A program made the translations under genes and the position numbers. A stretch of 7,036 bases of DNA from Planctomicrobium sp. (GTDB lineage Bacteria > Planctomycetota > Planctomycetia > Planctomycetales > Planctomycetaceae), in NCBI GenBank assembly GCA_029259835.1, contig JAJDEL010000475.1:1-7036 (forward strand). Direction: 5' to 3'. The notes beneath the pieces are model-generated. The model was not told the origin of the DNA, ran no database searches, and was given only the letters and a program-made list of their open reading frames with translations. Of this stretch, positions 6,442-7,036 are shown piece after piece. How positions within the stretch are numbered: the first letter of the stretch is position 1; each line of letters begins with the position of its first letter.

Positions 6442-7036
6442 ATGTCATCAATCAATACTGCATTCTCCGTAGCGATTTACTGCCTACTTGCAGCGAGTAC
6501 ATTTGCTGCCGATGAGCGACCTTCTGAACTGAAAGTCTTGCAGGCAGGCGTGAAGCTATCGCTAGTCGCCGAGCATCCGGACCTGTCAACACCCACCGGA
6601 ATTGATGTTGATGATCAAGACCGGATTTGGATGGTCGCGACGCACACTCATTTCCGCCCGGATGATTACGTTGGCCCGAAGCATGATGAGGTTTTGGTTT
6701 TCAAAGATACAAACGGAGACGGCACGGCCGATTCGCGTACAGTTTTTTATAACGAGACTGACTCAACCATGGACCTGGAACTCGGACCGAACGGCTGGGT
6801 CTATCTCGCGGAACGTGATCGAATCTTGCGGATCAAAGATACTAACGGAGACGGCAAAGCGGACGTCGAAGAGAACATTCTGGAACTAAAAACCGAAGCG
6901 ATCTACCCGCACAACGGACTCGAAGGTCTCGCTTGGCATCCTAGCGGAGACTTGGTCTTCGGTCTTGGAGAGAATTTCTCAAAGCCTTGGACAATCACAG
7001 GAATCGATGGTGCCAGCGTCAAGGGAACGGGCGAAG
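6442..7036 (+). CDS. PVC-type membrane-bound dehydrogenase / heme-binding protein, N-terminal part (3' partial)
   Basis: The frame is open from ATG 6442 to the right edge: 198 codons plus one base. Residues 1-22 form a signal peptide (hydrophobic core about 6-20, cleavage near TFA/AD at 22-23), so the protein is exported. The mature start, LKVLQAGVKLSLVAEHPDLSTPTGIDVDDQDRIWM (30-64), is typical of the N-terminal beta-propeller domain of the Pirellula/Verrucomicrobium family (glucose/sorbosone dehydrogenase-like). Full members usually carry HEAT-like repeats and a C-terminal cytochrome c CxxCH site; those parts would lie outside the window. Two near-identical DTNGDGxAD loops (89-97 and 133-141) resemble calcium-binding loops. 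MDLELGPNGWVYLAERDRILRI (110-131) and HNGLEGLAWHPSGDLVFGLGEN (157-178) are propeller-blade patterns. No Shine-Dalgarno is visible before the ATG. It starts 63 bases after the terminator, so it probably has its own promoter; none could be picked out with confidence. Substrate is unknown. Confidence 0.88.
   Translation, partial: MSSINTAFSVAIYCLLAASTFAADERPSELKVLQAGVKLSLVAEHPDLSTPTGIDVDDQDRIWMVATHTHFRPDDYVGPKHDEVLVFKDTNGDGTADSRTVFYNETDSTMDLELGPNGWVYLAERDRILRIKDTNGDGKADVEENILELKTEAIYPHNGLEGLAWHPSGDLVFGLGENFSKPWTITGIDGASVKGTGE

Noticed and set aside
1..7036. CRISPR arrays, tRNA or rRNA genes, transposases, toxin-antitoxin or defence genes
   Set aside because: Reading both strands showed no regularly spaced repeats, no tRNA-like cloverleaf and no proteins of these types.

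Overview
The window reads as ordinary chromosomal DNA from a planctomycete, most likely of the Planctomycetaceae/Gimesia-Rubinisphaera type. This is inferred from the gene content. An exported DUF1080 protein fused to a LamG-like domain is followed by the N-terminus of a PVC-type (Pirellula/Verrucomicrobium) membrane-bound dehydrogenase or heme-binding protein. GC content is moderate, and most genes have weak Shine-Dalgarno sequences, which is common in this phylum. All six protein genes lie on the + strand and none shows a frameshift.

Layout. Positions 2-1006 hold the 3' part of a membrane glycosyltransferase of family 2 (5' end outside the window). After a 98-base gap comes a ComF-family phosphoribosyltransferase-like protein (1105-1854). 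A 118-base gap precedes a DUF502 integral membrane protein (1973-3196) whose stop codon overlaps the ATG of hemC (3196-4125, hydroxymethylbilane synthase). A 647-base region without a convincing gene follows (4126-4772). It carries GC-rich, REP-like inverted repeat motifs with CCCCTC/GAGGGG ends. The second half holds an exported DUF1080-LamG protein (4773-6323), a strong intrinsic terminator (6345-6378), and a PVC-type dehydrogenase gene that runs off the right edge (6442 onward).

How the genes relate. The first four genes look like a loosely packed housekeeping cluster. Only DUF502-hemC is tightly coupled. The last two genes both encode exported proteins of families expanded in planctomycetes and linked to sugar or glycan breakdown. 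They may serve related roles in the periplasm, but the terminator between them argues for separate transcripts.

No new defence, mobile or RNA-based system is evident. The points most worth a second look are the REP-like repeats after hemC, the long inserted loop in the DUF502 protein, the altered active-site-region motif in the ComF protein, the DUF1080-LamG fusion with its PVC neighbour, and the duplicated calcium-loop-like motif in the last gene.
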